A stretch of DNA of 64,000 nucleotides from Valencia hispanica (GCA_963556495.2 OY747702.1:11171193-11235192); one strand, 5' to 3'. Shown: positions 22,706 through 34,122, counted from the stretch's first letter. A program made the numbers and translations. The notes: a model not told the origin generated them from the sequence alone.

Positions 22706-24764
22706 TTAAAAGCCATACTCCGCAACTTTCATGATATTTGTTCTCTGTCGCCCTCTTCAGGCTTGCCACGCAACATCACTGTCGTAAAATCAAATCTCTC
22801 TGTCGCTCATATGAGGCATGTTTCAGTGGCTGCTTTCCAAATCGCTTGCCCAAACAACAAACAAGCGCCGTTTCAGTTCGCAATTCAACTGTAACAATCG
22901 GGATAATTAAGAGTAAAGATCTCACAGCTAGGTATTCAGTTTGTGGGGGAGGTCGGGGTAATTGGAAAAACAGAGGGATTAGATACAGAGAACATCTAAG
23001 CGCCACGTAGCAAACACCTCCCGACACTAGAATCAGCCTACATCTTCAGGTGTTTTTAGAAAAAAATCAAACAACAAAAATATAAATCACTACCTTGACA
23101 AAACCAAAAGAAAAAAGTTTGACTCATATACTGAAATACAGCGCGTACGCCGGAGTTTGCAGCTTTATCTACAGAACAGAGTCTTACACGTTAGCATCAC
23201 ATTAGCCTCTAGAGGGCTAACGGAGATCGATTCGGTTGTGTAATTCACATTACTACTGTAAGGCTCACCGTGCAAACTATGTTCATCCACCTCCACACAT
23301 TGGTCTGGCATGATGTTGTTATACAGTCCTGAGAAAGCTATTTATTCAAACACTATAACCCCGGTGAAATCATTGATTACTTACCTATCCATTAGCAGCA
23401 CGGCTAACTCGGCGTCTGTAGTACATGACATTCGTTCCAAAAGAACTCCAACGAGGAAAAAACGGTCCAATATTTACTCTGGTCTTTGCTCTCTCTCTCT
23501 ATCACGTTCACTTTTTCTAGCTTCTTCTGATATGGGATTTCTCGGTCTCTTTGGTGGATCAGCCATCTCTAAAGTCTCTAAACAGCGAGGCCGTATGACT
23601 CTGCCGTAAAGCAGAACTCAGTCGGTACTTCCAGCGGCGGACCGCCGCTCAAAAGTTCTATAGTGCAGAAAAAAGCCAAGGACCCCTGTAAGGTGGTGAT
23701 AACTCTAAAAATGAACATAATAGATTATAAAGTTCCACCATAACTTTTGAAAAAAAAACATATCGCTTTTCAGAATCGCAGCAGTAAAATATGCCTTACC
23801 TTTGCTGTTTTGCCATGTAAAGATGATTTCTTCAGCAAATAAACGTTATTTTCTGATACTTCAATCTCTTATGCACCATTCAGAACTTTTCGGGCGTTTC
23901 TCTTACTATTTGTGGCTCCTAGAAAGTGTCGTCTGTTCGCTGAGAATGCTGGCACTTCCTGGTGGCCCTGTTCTCGGCTCTCTGGTTGGCTGACTGTGTT
24001 GTCAATCTTGTTTGGAAAGTTTTGGCGTTATTCTATAGGCTTCTACGAATCCAACGAGGTATCGCTCATCAAAATTGACCAATCCGCTGCGAGGGTAGGT
24101 CTTTGCGTAAAATAAAACTACCAGCCGGCAAGACAGGCGAATTACGCAAGAGGGTGCACAGGATCAAAATATACATATATACATTATTGCATTATTATCA
24201 GATTTTTTTTCAAAAATGCCCAAAAGTGTATATTTTAGGACTACTGAACACGATGTGAAATTTTTATTAAAATAAAAAATATAACTTTTACATCACAAAA
24301 ATAGAAATGGCACTTTGTGCCAAACTGGACACCTCGCCTGACTTGCCTGTACTAAAACCTCTCTAGTTTTGTCCTGCTTCACATAATCAGTATCAAGTTT
24401 TGCAGAGATAATGTCCACATGTTGTATTTACATTTTATTGAGTAACCATTGCCATTCAAGCAATATCCATAGAGTTTTTCAATATAAAACATGTTTGTTT
24501 TTTTTAGGCTGAGCAAAAAAAACACATTTCTGCTGTATTCTATTTTCAGTTTCTCCTAACCAGTAACAGATAACATACATAATGATACATCTATCAATTC
24601 TACTCAATGTTACCTTTACAATGACACCAAAATGGTTAAAATACTCCTTTTGGTCGCTGAAATATACAAATTTTTAATGGGTAAGCATTTTTCGAGAAAC
24701 AGGCTTCAAATTGGGCCGAGCGTTTATCAGGTTAAGGTGTAAAAGTTGCGGAGTATGCCTTTAA
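22706..24764. mobile_element. Non-autonomous DNA transposon with TTAA-flanked inverted ends
   Basis: Left end TTAA then AAGCCATACTCCGCAACTTT (22706-22729). Right end AAAGTTGCGGAGTATGCCT then TTAA (24742-24764). The inverted ends pair over about 20 bases with one mismatch. TTAA at both sides fits piggyBac-type insertion, though TTAA is a low-information match. The 2.06 kb interior has no transposase but does hold a decayed minus-strand exon at 23385-23566 and other non-coding DNA. Confidence 0.7.
23385..23566 (-). pseudogene. Decayed first coding exon with intact splice donor
   Basis: ATG at 23564-23566 opens MADPPKRPRNPISEEARKSE, then a basic/acidic run coded by a (GA)n tract where the frame slips. 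Another frame continues TRVNIGPFFPRW, and a second slip leads to SCTTDAELAVLLMD. The exon ends at a consensus donor, G|GTAAGT (minus-strand reading of ACTTAC at 23379-23384). The order of blocks recalls a short N-terminal domain (RVNIG...FxRWRELR...DAELAxFLLD) that I associate from memory with many uncharacterised teleost proteins; the function is unknown. With two frameshifts it cannot now code. A search for this domain would confirm or refute. Confidence 0.5.
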
Positions 24765-24884
24765 AACATCTAACTTTTAAGAGTCTCAGTGGAGTTTAGT
24801 TCTTTTTGTGTTTTGCTGTGAAAACTAATTTTGCAAGAAGGGATTAACACCATTGCTCTCTTGTTTTTATGTGTATGTTACTAG

Positions 24885-25188
24885 GACATTTCTGGACAAG
24901 ATGAGCCTGCAGGACAAAATGTCCCACTTGCAGGCAAAAAAGAAGTGGGACAACCTGGGGGAAAAAATACTTATGGAGTGAAGAATCGAACATTTATCTG
25001 CACGTTACATGTAATTGTTCTATAGAATAAAATAGGTTTGTAGCTGTTTGTCAACTTTGATTTATGATTTTCCTCTGTGTTCAGGATCAGGAGAGGAGGT
25101 TAGTGGGAAGCCCACTGCTGCTACTTGACCCTGGTTTGACCTCATGGAGGTATTAGGACAGAGACCTTCAACTAACAAGATGAGTTTT
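24885..25188 (+). pseudogene. Harbinger-associated Myb/SANT-like protein, decayed two-exon remnant
   Basis: Exon A (24885-24979) follows an AG acceptor and reads MSLQDKMSHLQAKKKWDNL, the helix typical of Myb/SANT-like proteins encoded beside PIF/Harbinger transposases. Exon B starts after the acceptor TTCAG at 25080-25084 and reads SGEEVSGKPTAAT, then a stop (TGA 25126-25128 where the family has Trp), then PWF and EVLGQRPST. The gap of about 100 bases behaves like a small intron. The companion transposase fragment lies convergently at 25879-26016. The protein would help the transposase enter the nucleus and bind the element ends. Broken here. Confidence 0.68.
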
Positions 25189-25878
25189 AAATCAGTTTAA
25201 TATGTGTTTGAATTTGCTTTGTCACCAGAGGCATGTTGTTGTATATTCTTATAAATCCAGTTATAAAAACAAAATTGTCATTCATTTATTTGAACACTTT
25301 TATTAGTTACAGATTTTATTTACATATATAAACGTGCAATATTTTGATCACTTGTAGATAACTGATGAACAAATATAGAATGAAAATCTGAAGATGAAAT
25401 AACATAGTACAGAAAGATTTACATGAAGAAGAAAATAAAAATGCACACCTTTCTCTATTCCACATGGGATTAATATGAGTGTTCTGTTCCAAGACCGTTT
25501 CTTTAAACATTTAAAGCAGGAAGTCGTTGGATCTGCTGAAGAAAGATGGCCGACATGGATGGACTGCTGCAACAGAAACCTGTGGCTGCTCCTCACAGGT
25601 TAACTATTGAAACATCCAACAGGGTGGTCCGCACAGAGAGCTTCAGGATGCCTCCTCACTGCATCGTCCAGCGACAGGGTTTGCAGAGCTGGCTATCGAC
25701 GGCTGCTGCTTGACCAAGACGTGTGTCTAGAAATATGCCAACTGGAGGTAATAGATACACGATCTGAATACTATTGTTCAAAAGGGACCCAATTCTTTTT
25801 GAAATAAAAAGTTACCTAGATTAGTAGCTTACTTGTTAACAGTGATGGTCTGGTGGTACCTCCTCCAGGGCAGACACC
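25189..25878. other. Interior of the Harbinger remnant; nothing else recognised
   Basis: Lies between the Myb-like remnant and the transposase remnant. The plus-strand frame from 25546 begins MADMDGLLQQKPVAAPHRLT and runs about 55 codons; I do not recognise it. It could be part of the same decayed element. Confidence 0.4.
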
Positions 25879-26016
25879 TCATAACCCAGTTGCTCCCACC
25901 AGAGAGGACCGCTGAGGTGCCTCAAAGCCAGCCTCCGGCTCATCTTCCGGGGCCACGATGTCACCAACGCAGAGACAGATGTTGAGGAGGATGGCACAAG
26001 CCGCTATCACCTGCCA
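25879..26016 (-). pseudogene. PIF/Harbinger transposase C-terminal fragment
   Basis: The minus strand reads WQVIAACAILLNICLCVGD then IVAPEDEPEAGFEAPQ to a stop at 25879-25881. The VxxACxxLHNICL...GD block is the C-terminal signature of Harbinger (HARBI1-like) DDE transposases; here the usual His of LHN is Leu. The rest of the transposase is absent or beyond recognition. The convergent neighbour at 24885-25188 is the Myb-like partner expected for this superfamily. Confidence 0.75.
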
Positions 26017-26269
26017 CATACAAATAAAAAGGCTGCTTGGTAATGGCAAAAGTGACGATCACGATTGACTGAAATTGAGATCTCGATTTTACCACACTCT
26101 TTCATCAGTGTGGTTAGCACAAATGTAGCGAACAATATTAGTGGCTTTTAAATATTATTGTTTTTAGGATTTAATTTTTTTTATAAAAATTGAGACATTT
26201 CTCCGATGGGAGTCAAAGTTAAGCTTTGTCTTGGGGGGGGGTGGTGCAAATACTGATAAATAAGAGATG

Positions 26270-26330
26270 TGTGTCCCAGGGCAGCTGTGGCTCGCCACCA
26301 CCTGTGTGTGAATGTGAATATAAAAGATTA
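26270..26330 (+). repeat. SINE body fragment
   Basis: GTCCCAGGGCAGCTGTGGCT and CCACCTGTGTGTGAATGTGA match the body of the SINE at 18485. No promoter boxes. Confidence 0.55.
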
Positions 26331-26334
26331 ACAA

Positions 26335-26420
26335 TTGCCAATTTTATTTGTATAGCACACTTTCAAAAACGGTAATTTAAGGTGCTTTACATGATTTGGT
26401 GATAAAGAAAAACATAGAAT
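26335..26420 (-). mobile_element. L2-like LINE 3' end fragment
   Basis: Reverse complement of the 3' end at 7997-8090: ATTTTATTTGTATAGCACAC, CTTTCAA, AAGGTGCTTTACATGAT. Confidence 0.65.
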
Positions 26421-26940
26421 ATAACAATTGGAGATCAAAAACAGCAGTTTAGCATGAAACACACATGATACAAAACAAAGCATGAAAAAGAAAGTTTCTT
26501 CTGCTTACAATTTTGAGATTTATTTCTATACTTTTTTCCCCCTTAGTCTTTAAAATACAAGAATTTGCCCATAACGTAGTAATTTTAAATATATTAAATC
26601 AGATGTTAGTCAGTACTCAAGTAGCCATTTCACCAAATACTGTTTTACTATTGCACAAGTAATTTTTTGGATGCCTACTTTTGACTTTTACTTGAGTAAA
26701 AATATTGATATAGTGCTACCTTTACTTGAGTACATTACCCAACTGAATACACTATAGTAATTGTACATTGTACCATCCTTAATTCAGTCGCCAAAACTAT
26801 CCATGAAACTAGCCAAAGTCCATATGCCAGAGCTTATAGACTACTAAACAAAAGTACTTTACCTGCGTATTATGTCTCAGCATGAGATACAAAATATTCA
26901 GCCGACGGCGGTATAGCTGCTCCAGGATTAAAAGTGATTA
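26421..26940. other. No gene seen
   Basis: A/T-rich sequence with phrases such as TACTTGAGTA repeated (about 26690 and 26725), resembling an eroded MITE arm. Nothing firm. Confidence 0.4.
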
Positions 26941-27674
26941 AGGGTGTATTCAGACCAGAAAAGTCCTTTGGTCCGCTAGTTTGGTCCGGAACAAAAGCGG
27001 ACTTCATTTTTTTTGTTTGGTGCGGTTCGCATTCACACTGTACTTTTTGCAAGTGAACTATATTTTGTAAACACATCCACGCGTGTGACGATCGGTGCGG
27101 CCATTGGACAGCAAGGACTAGGGCGGCACACAGAGCGGAGACCCGGAAATGGAGGAAAACATGGGAGCTCTATGCTGCTCTGCATATTTCTGCTGTTATT
27201 GGAGCTGCAAAATCACATTGAGTGTCAAGAGCAGCTCATTCAACGCAGGTTTGGCGACGCTCTGTTTCGTATTTTGGAAAGGCGTCGGGGAATGCGTGCA
27301 GTAACCCGAAGGAGATGATGTGCTCTGTGTGCCCTGACCCATGACATGCTCGCAGCACCGTGGCAAAACAGAAGACGAAGGACCAGGTATGAACTTACCT
27401 TGCTACGGGGGCTTGTTTAGTCCAAAAAGGCACATGTATCCTGGAGTTGGTTCGGATCAACAGTGGTTTGTATTTGCACCTGAAGCGAACTGCACCAGGG
27501 TCCGTTTGGAAGCGGACCGAGACCACCTAAAAAAGTGGGTCTCGGTCCGGTTCTCTGATCCGCACCAGGATTTGTTTGTTTGTATTCACACCTGCATAAA
27601 AGGTCCGGAGCAGCGTTCAAACGAACCCTGGTCCGTTTAAAGTGGACCAAACAGTTCAGGTTTGAATACACCCT
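26941..27674 (+). mobile_element. Harbinger-like non-autonomous element with TIRs
   Basis: Left end AGGGTGTATTCAGACC (26941-26956) is mirrored by GGTTTGAATACACCCT (27659-27674), with one mismatch. Sub-terminal GGTCCG-rich motifs (TTTGGTCCGGA, GGTCCGTTT) occur near both ends. The interior keeps a plus frame whose last part (MLLCIFLLLLELQ to RRGMRAVTRRR, about 27171-27318) looks like a basic N-terminal transposase exon, and CCAG|GTATGA near 27386 could be its donor. I could not find a matching 3-bp duplication. Harbinger assignment is an inference from end sequence and general look. Confidence 0.6.
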
Positions 27675-29320
27675 AAAAATCTCATCAAAACACGTGCTCC
27701 ATTCCCTGTAGCGTATGTTCAGGCCATGGTTACGGTTGCTAGGTGACAGGACATTCGTGGACATAGAGGAGGGAATAAATCTAAAGGCTAGAACGTGGAC
27801 CTTCCAAACGGAGAGCCTAATCCCGCGTTCACACAGCCACGCTTTGTGGGCATTAAAAAACGTCCACAAACCGACTAGTTTGAAGCGTATACATTTTTTT
27901 AGCCTGAAACTGGCAAAGCCCACCACTTGCTGAGCAACAAAAGAGCGTGTGGGCGGAGCTTCCTCTGTCGCCGGCTGTTTTAAACAATGGCGGATCCTAC
28001 TGAGGGAGTGACTTGACTTTATTTGCTAAATAAAGCTAGACAACATCGTCGTCGGGCGCATCAGCGCCGTTTGTGGATACACCTCATTCTCTCCTAGTCC
28101 CCCCTAGTCAATGGGGTTTTTTTGGTTGTTTTTTTTCTATTGCTTGGAAACCATAATGTTAATAGTTACTAAATTGTTTTTAAGATGGGTTCGGTTGGGG
28201 TAAAAACAAAATACCATCACTTTTATTAAGATTCTCTGGGATTTTACCCAGAAAGAACGGTGTCTTTAATCTGCCATGAGTAGGAACCATGAGTTTTGTA
28301 TTGTGTACATAATCTAGATTTATATATATTTGGCAATATACCCTACTAATGCTAACTGGTGCACAATTTTACTCTTGCCTTTAATTTTCATTTGTTTTAA
28401 AAAGTGAGTTTCGTGCCTGCAAACGGAGTACGTCCCATGCTACCGTGCTTTGGGTTCAGCCATGTCACAACTCTGCTACACAAAGAAGAAACCGAAGACT
28501 CCGGTAAGCACTGCTGCAAGACTCAGGAGGTAGCAGAGAACACTGAGAGGGCCTGATCACCACACGACGGGATTTAACCACCAGGCGTTTGTTTTGTTTT
28601 TCAGAATCAAAAACCTGATGTTCTCTCTTCGGGTGTGTCTGTCTGCCAGTATGTGTATAAGTGTGTCAGTCACCTCATTTCCGTTTCTTCAGGTTCAGGT
28701 GTGGATGCTCTCCGTCCTGGTTTGCCCGGGAACTCTCCCTCTGACTGCGTTCACCAGCGTCCAGGATGATGCTGAGTCTTAAAAAGAACTCGGCCCTCCT
28801 CCTCCTCCCTCTCACCACCAGCAGAAAGGTCCTGGTGGCTGGAGTTTGGTTGTGATCGGCCGTCTTCCGGCTTCCTGTCTCTTCCATATTTTCCACTCTT
28901 CTTATCACTTCTAAAATAAAAAGTAGCCAATGCAGAAACTTTAAAATCAGCATGATGCGAGCTCACTTTCTGCTCCTCGTCAACGTTCTAGCAGTGGTTA
29001 CGCAGGGATGAACTAAAGACTCTGCAATGAACTGGGAGAGAGAAGATGACATGTTCTACAGATGAGAAAATATATATTGTAAAAACAAAAATCTGGTTTG
29101 TGAAACTTCATTTTAAATCAAATATAATGTCTAGGTTATTTAACTCTCCTGGAGGATTAATCATTTTCTTTCAATCCAATAAATGATATCTCACCAGCAG
29201 GAAGGGGTTCTAGTCATTATCCATTCTACTTAATGATTCTCTGGATTCCGGTTTTCCCCAGATTTTGCGTTGTGTTGCAGTTACGCCACACTCTGCGCAA
29301 CAATTAAGCCGTTTAGATGA
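27675..29320. other. No gene recognised; possible MITE pieces
   Basis: Includes CCCGCGTTCACACAGCCACG near 27822 and a GCGTGTGGGCGGAGCTTCC block near 27942, which look like fish MITE sequence. Open frames of 60-92 codons at 28594-28966 overlap on both strands and have no family motif. Confidence 0.4.
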
Positions 29321-29328
29321 GCAGCATC

Positions 29329-29377
29329 ATGGAAAGGAGGAAGCGATCCAACGCCTGGCTCCATTTCACCAAACGAG
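29329..29377 (+). pseudogene. Possible BED zinc-finger first exon (hAT/ZBED type)
   Basis: ATG at 29329 reads MERRKRSNAWLHFTKRG. The pattern basic - W - x2 - F - TK is the start of a BED finger as in hAT transposases and ZBED proteins. A GTGAGA donor follows at 29378. If read through instead, the frame gives ENSAVCSPWNAVI, like the first Cys of the finger with the second Cys lost. No second half with the His residues was found; DNA at 29686-29855 has an open frame (DSSQATSARVTTFMLAAQG onward) that may be a decayed downstream exon before the LINE fragment at 29857 interrupts it. Confidence 0.4.
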
Positions 29378-29856
29378 GTGAGAATTCTGCTGTGTGTAGT
29401 CCCTGGAATGCTGTAATATTGTGCATACATCAGCAAAATGCTAAAACATTTGTCTATCCGGCATGAAACTAAATAGCAGGAATGTCACGTTTAAATGCCT
29501 GCATACAAGTGCTAACGTAGCTAATCCAACAAGCTGCTCTGTGATCTCAGTTGACGATGGTTAACGTTCATATTTTATATATTTGTATTAGCACACTGTC
29601 GCCTTGCAACTGCAAGCAGCAAACACAGATTTATTTTTATTAAAAACTGAGGCCCTTCCAAATATTTTACGCCCTCATGCATTTTAGATGACTACGACAA
29701 GAACAGGCTGACACAGATAGCTCTCAGGCAACGTCGGCTCGAGTTACCACTTTCATGCTTGCTGCTCAGGGAGCTAGGTGGAATAAGAAGGTGCAGGAAC
29801 GTCAACGGACAGGGACCATGTTCAAGTTTTCCACTGTAGAGCAACCCCATTTTCAG

Positions 29857-30120
29857 GAATCAGGAATACGTTATTAATCCCCGAGGGGAAGCTCAGGTTT
29901 TTCTGTACAACCTGTCCGAGAGAAACAGAAACACAACACAGACAGACAGGATACGAGGGAAGGGGAATTTTCCCCCTACAGGCATCCAGTGAGATACTGT
30001 TTTCGCAGCTGGATTTGCGACACACCGTTGAAGCCAGGGACTGTGGACGATATTTTGTTTCTGCACAGCAATCTCCGCATCAAAGAATGTCAGCCGTTCA
30101 ACGTCCCAGAGAAATAAAAA
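29857..30120 (-). mobile_element. LINE 3' end fragment (Rex1-like)
   Basis: Starts GGAATACGTTATTAATCCCC and GAGGGGAAGCTCAGG, the reverse complement of the CCCCTCGGGGATTAATAAAGTATTC ending of Rex1-like LINEs. Only the 3' part is present. Confidence 0.6.
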
Positions 30121-30479
30121 GGAAATAATTAATAGTATAGTTTACATTCAATCAGGGGTCGGGATATTTACCGTCTTTGATTTTATTTTTTTTGTTCGTG
30201 GTGGTGGAGAAATCTGAGAGCCATCTGTTATTTTGACAGATTACAGTTCACATGCCTCACTACTTGGTGCAGACGTTTTCAACTTTACGCCCAGAGTAAC
30301 TGAATCAATAATAAAAAATAAAAAAGATTTCTTTGAGAGCATGTGAGCGTCATCTCACACCTGGACAATGTGCCCAACTCATCTTGCTAACCGGGAGCTG
30401 ACAGCACGTTGACTAGTTGTGGAGGGTTTGGAGTGCGTAGCTGTGCCGGACACTGCTGCATTTTACCCACTGATTTCAG

Positions 30480-31030
30480 AGTGAAGTGGCACTCTGGCTA
30501 TGTGCACACGTAGCCGTAAAAAAAAAAGAAGAATATTTTCACCACCTAGTTAAAAAAAAAAAATCTTTGTCCACACCTAAGTGTGTTGTTAAGCACATTC
30601 ATAGACATACCAAACCTGTAGGGGGCAGTAGTTCCCCCAAATCCTATCCACTCAGAGTATCTGTCTATGTTCTAACTTCTACATAGAGCAGTAATTGAGC
30701 TTGTAAAAACAAGCAAGCAAAAAGTGCTTGGACAATCGATGATGCCAACACATCTCTGAGGGCATAAATGCTGTTTCTGAGTGGAAACACAGGTTGAACA
30801 AGTGATATTGGAGCATTTCTGCCGTGGAAAGTGACGTTGCGGAGCTGAAAACTCCGGTTATTTCTGTCCACACGCAAACACTTAAAACGGAGAAAACGCA
30901 AATCTCCACTTTGGCCGGAGTTTTTAGAAATAATCGTTTTCTGTGATAAAAACGGGGTTTTCGTGTAAATGAGAGGACAAACCGCAGGGAAATATCTGCG
31001 TTATTCCTTCGTGTAAACCGGGCCTCAGTC
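30480..31030. repeat. Probable MITE, boundaries uncertain
   Basis: Begins near GGCTATGTGCACACGTAGCC (30497-30516), a short inverted motif, and ends near TCGTGTAAACCGGGCC (31009-31024). The right part has many AAAACGGAG / CTCCGGTT / CCGGAGTTTT motifs in both orientations. No coding pattern. Confidence 0.4.
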
Positions 31031-31872
31031 TACGGTGCCAGAGCATGTTCAGATTTTATAATTATTAAAATGAAGGAAAAATCAGATATTTAATGTGACA
31101 TTATCATTTAAAAAATGTAGAATAAAAATAGATTAGGAAGGGTATTTCTTACCTCCTCAGTCAAAATGATGGACAATGAAAACTAACACAATCTATAGGC
31201 CCATGTTAAGAGCAAGTTCTGCTAGAAATAAGTAATTTTCAAAAAGTAACACAGTCCCTGAATTGTGCGTGTCCTGGTTCGGGTTTTTAAATAAACAGGC
31301 CGGGATGGGTCCAGATTTGATCGGGAGATAACCACGGATACTGGGTTGGATTCAGAAAAATCATAGTGCGAGTTGTTAAAATTAGACCAATGCAGGACTC
31401 TGGCTTTGGGGGATGCGTGCATGGACCTGCGCCATCTGTGAATGATTTTTGGTCAGTCAATGTGACTTGATCATGCTGCATGCACATGCGCAGATCATTC
31501 CCTTTCTGAGCATCTGGAAGGACAGAAGCAGGCTGGGTTTCTAACCTACAGGGAATAACAGCGACAAAGTTGCATTGAGTGGTTAGAAATGTCTCAATTT
31601 GTCGCCAGGCCCTTTTTGGAGAAAAAAAAAAGTCGTTAAGGCTGTGTGAAAAGTAATTGGAAATAGCAACAAAGGACTATACCGTTCTATCGCGATTGCG
31701 CATGTTGATGTCATCCAACTGTTCCTATGTACTCGGTACTAGGTTTGCAAGGAGGATGAATACTGATCACTGTTTGCATTTACACTTGATATTGTAAGTT
31801 TAAAATTTTTTGTTTTCTTTTTAACGAAAAAGAAACCTGTTGAACTTGAAGCATTTTTCATGCAATTCACTA
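31031..31872. other. No gene seen
   Basis: Apparently unique or old sequence; short overlapping frames only. Confidence 0.45.
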
Positions 31873-31885
31873 GCAAGGACCACGC
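31873..31885 (+). repeat. DIRS left inverted terminal sequence
   Basis: GCAAGGACCACGC; pairs with 35246-35257 and matches 8341-8353. Confidence 0.75.
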
Positions 31886-32036
31886 ATCATAGATAGAGAT
31901 TAAAGGTTTATTGAGTGAACGGCGGGAACGGAAGTCTGGGGAGATGTGACGAAGGAGGCCAGGAGGTAGACTCAGTGTGGGGGTGAAAGTCTTCAGGAGT
32001 TCGTCTTCCTGTGCCTGCTCAGGACCCCCAAAGATA

Positions 32037-32620
32037 TTAACAGAGGAGTGCCTGAGTGCGGTGCAGGTCGGGCAAGTTATTACGAACATATGATCGGTAA
32101 GCTGGTAAAGACCAACTGCCTAGAATCTGAATGAGGTTGTCTGAAATCCCTGACCGGGCGGCGGAGGTGGCTCCTCCTATGCGAAAGGAGTGGACTGAAT
32201 AATGTTCCGGGGAGATACCTGAACGAAACAGAACTTGACGAAAATTACCAGTAAACCAGAACCTTGTTGCAAGGCTGCCAGAATCTGTGATGAAAAGTGG
32301 GTCGGATGGCGATGCGTTGCTGGTTAATCAGGAACGAACGTAGTTAGAGATGAGTTCATAGGGGCTGAGGTCGGAATCGAGGCGGAAAAGGTAGATACAG
32401 CGGGATGTACCAAGCTGGTCTGTTTTGCTTCTGTGGAGATAGACATGGGATTGAGTGAGGGAAAAGATAAGCCATACGATACGTGAAAGGCCTTGTAGGC
32501 ATTCCAGCCTGTTAGGTAAGCTGAGAGAGTACCGGGAGCGAAACTGTCAAGAATTGAATTCTGGGATGCAATGGAGAGGTGTAGGAGTCGTGGAGTCACT
32601 TGTGGATGGTGGCTGAAAAT
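32037..32620 (-). pseudogene. DIRS tyrosine recombinase, C-terminal catalytic part preserved
   Basis: The N-terminal core-binding part reads TLSAYLTGWNAYKAFH (frame 32324-32599). After a frame change the catalytic C-terminus is open to the TAA at 32037-32039: VHSFRIGATSAARSG holds the HxxR pair (His 32190-32192, Arg 32181-32183), and LGSWSLPAYRSYVR holds the region of the nucleophilic Tyr. The usual order H-x2-R ... Y of YR enzymes is intact. The first catalytic Arg, expected in the damaged middle segment, was not identified. This enzyme inserts the circular DNA copy without target duplication. Confidence 0.78.
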
Positions 32621-32719
32621 GGTGGGACCGGAGTTGGATCACGATCCGCTCCAGGAGCCAAGGATCTGAATTTCTGAAAAGAAAAACGAGAGAGAGAGAG
32701 AGTCAGCGATAGCATTTTT

Positions 32720-33960
32720 TTTTTACCTGGAACGTGAGCTGCGCGAAGCAGAAGCTGATAAGAGAGTGAGTCTGCGGATGAACTGCATAATGACAAGAGA
32801 ACGGGATCGACCTTTATTTATATCTACTACAGCTGTATTGGAGTGGATGAGAAAAGAGTTTTGAGACCATTTATGACCCCATAGAAGGGCAGCGATGACT
32901 ATGGGGTAGAGCTCATGAAGAGCTGAGGAAGGCAAGGCGGACTGGAGCCGCATGGAGTCGAACATGGGAGCCAGTTTGATGCGAACCACCTCCCTCCATA
33001 ATAGCCACGAAGCCAATGGAAAGTGCGACATCGGTGTAGAGTTGGATATCATCTGGAAGGGAGATGAAATCGTTGTAAAAGAAAGAAATACTGTTTCAAG
33101 AAGACAGGAAGTCGTGCCAAAGCAGCAATTCCATACGACATGGCTCGTCGATAACGAGCCGGTCGTGGACTGATGGTACCCTGGCAGCATTGGAAAGGAG
33201 GTGAGATATGAAGGACCGGCCATGGGGAATGATGCGAACGGCATAGTTAAGGGGACCGAGAAGTGACAAAAGCTGTTGCTTCGAGCATGAATCGGACAGA
33301 ATAAAGTTGGAGAGGATGAGGGAGATCCGATTGACCTTTTCCAGCGGCAACAAAGCCTGAAAAGAGGTCGAATCGGGGGTGATACCCAAGAATTCCAGAG
33401 AGGTTAGGGGACCCACCGTCTTTTCCTCTAAAAGAGGAACGCCGATGTCGGAGAAAACCTCAGTAAGGGCACGAAGCCCTATACGAGACGGAGATGAAGC
33501 GGGGGTGATGACCAAAAAAAAAAAATTCATTGAGGAGGTGAAGGACGTAAGGCAGACGGTAGGTGTTTATTAGAATCCAACATAAGGCTTCGAAAATGGA
33601 ATCGAAGATTCTGGGGCTACTTCTGCAGCCAAAGGTGAGCCGAACTGAAAATTAGTAAGCTCCTTTCCAGCAGATGCCGAAGAATCGCCAAAAGTCTGGA
33701 TGAAGAGGGAGAACCTTAAAATTGCAAGTAATGTCTGCTTTGGCGAGCCAACCATTCTGGCCTGCCAGGTGGATAAGACAGATGGCGTGGTCAACTGTGG
33801 CATACTACATTGAGAAGTCTGAGAAGAGGATGAGGCTGTTAATGCTGGCCACGGAGAAGCCGTGGGGAGCCGACAGGTCAATAATCAACCGCTTTTTCCC
33901 AGAATACTTACGGGTAGCTACACCTAAGGGGCTGACCCGAAAGACTGCAAAATGAGGGAG
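32720..33960 (-). pseudogene. DIRS reverse transcriptase - RNase H, broken
   Basis: Reading from 33960 downward: SPLGVATRKYSGKKRLIIDLS, then AKADI (first catalytic Asp region), PLHPDFWRFFGICWKG, then VLHLLNEFFFLV (around 33510-33540), where the family has YLDDF. Both catalytic Asp are changed (Asn-Glu). Next comes LEFLGI, then LLGPLNYAVRIIPHGRSF (the conserved LxGxLNFACRVxPxGRxF block), then an RNase H-like part: LHELYPIVIAALLWGHKW and NTAVVDINKGRSRS (32723-32960), ending near HVPGK at about 32730. At least three frameshifts and a stop interrupt it. It would copy element RNA into DNA. Confidence 0.83.
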
Positions 33961-34122
33961 GCAGTAAGAACCAATCATGAATCCCTCCTTAAGAAGCAGA
34001 GAATCTACCGTTTCGGGTTCGGAAAGCGCAGATTGTTACAATGAGCTGAGCAATCCGGGAGGACTTCTATGCCTGGATGGAACCCATAAGTGAAACCGCG
34101 AACTAAAAACTCTACAAACGCC

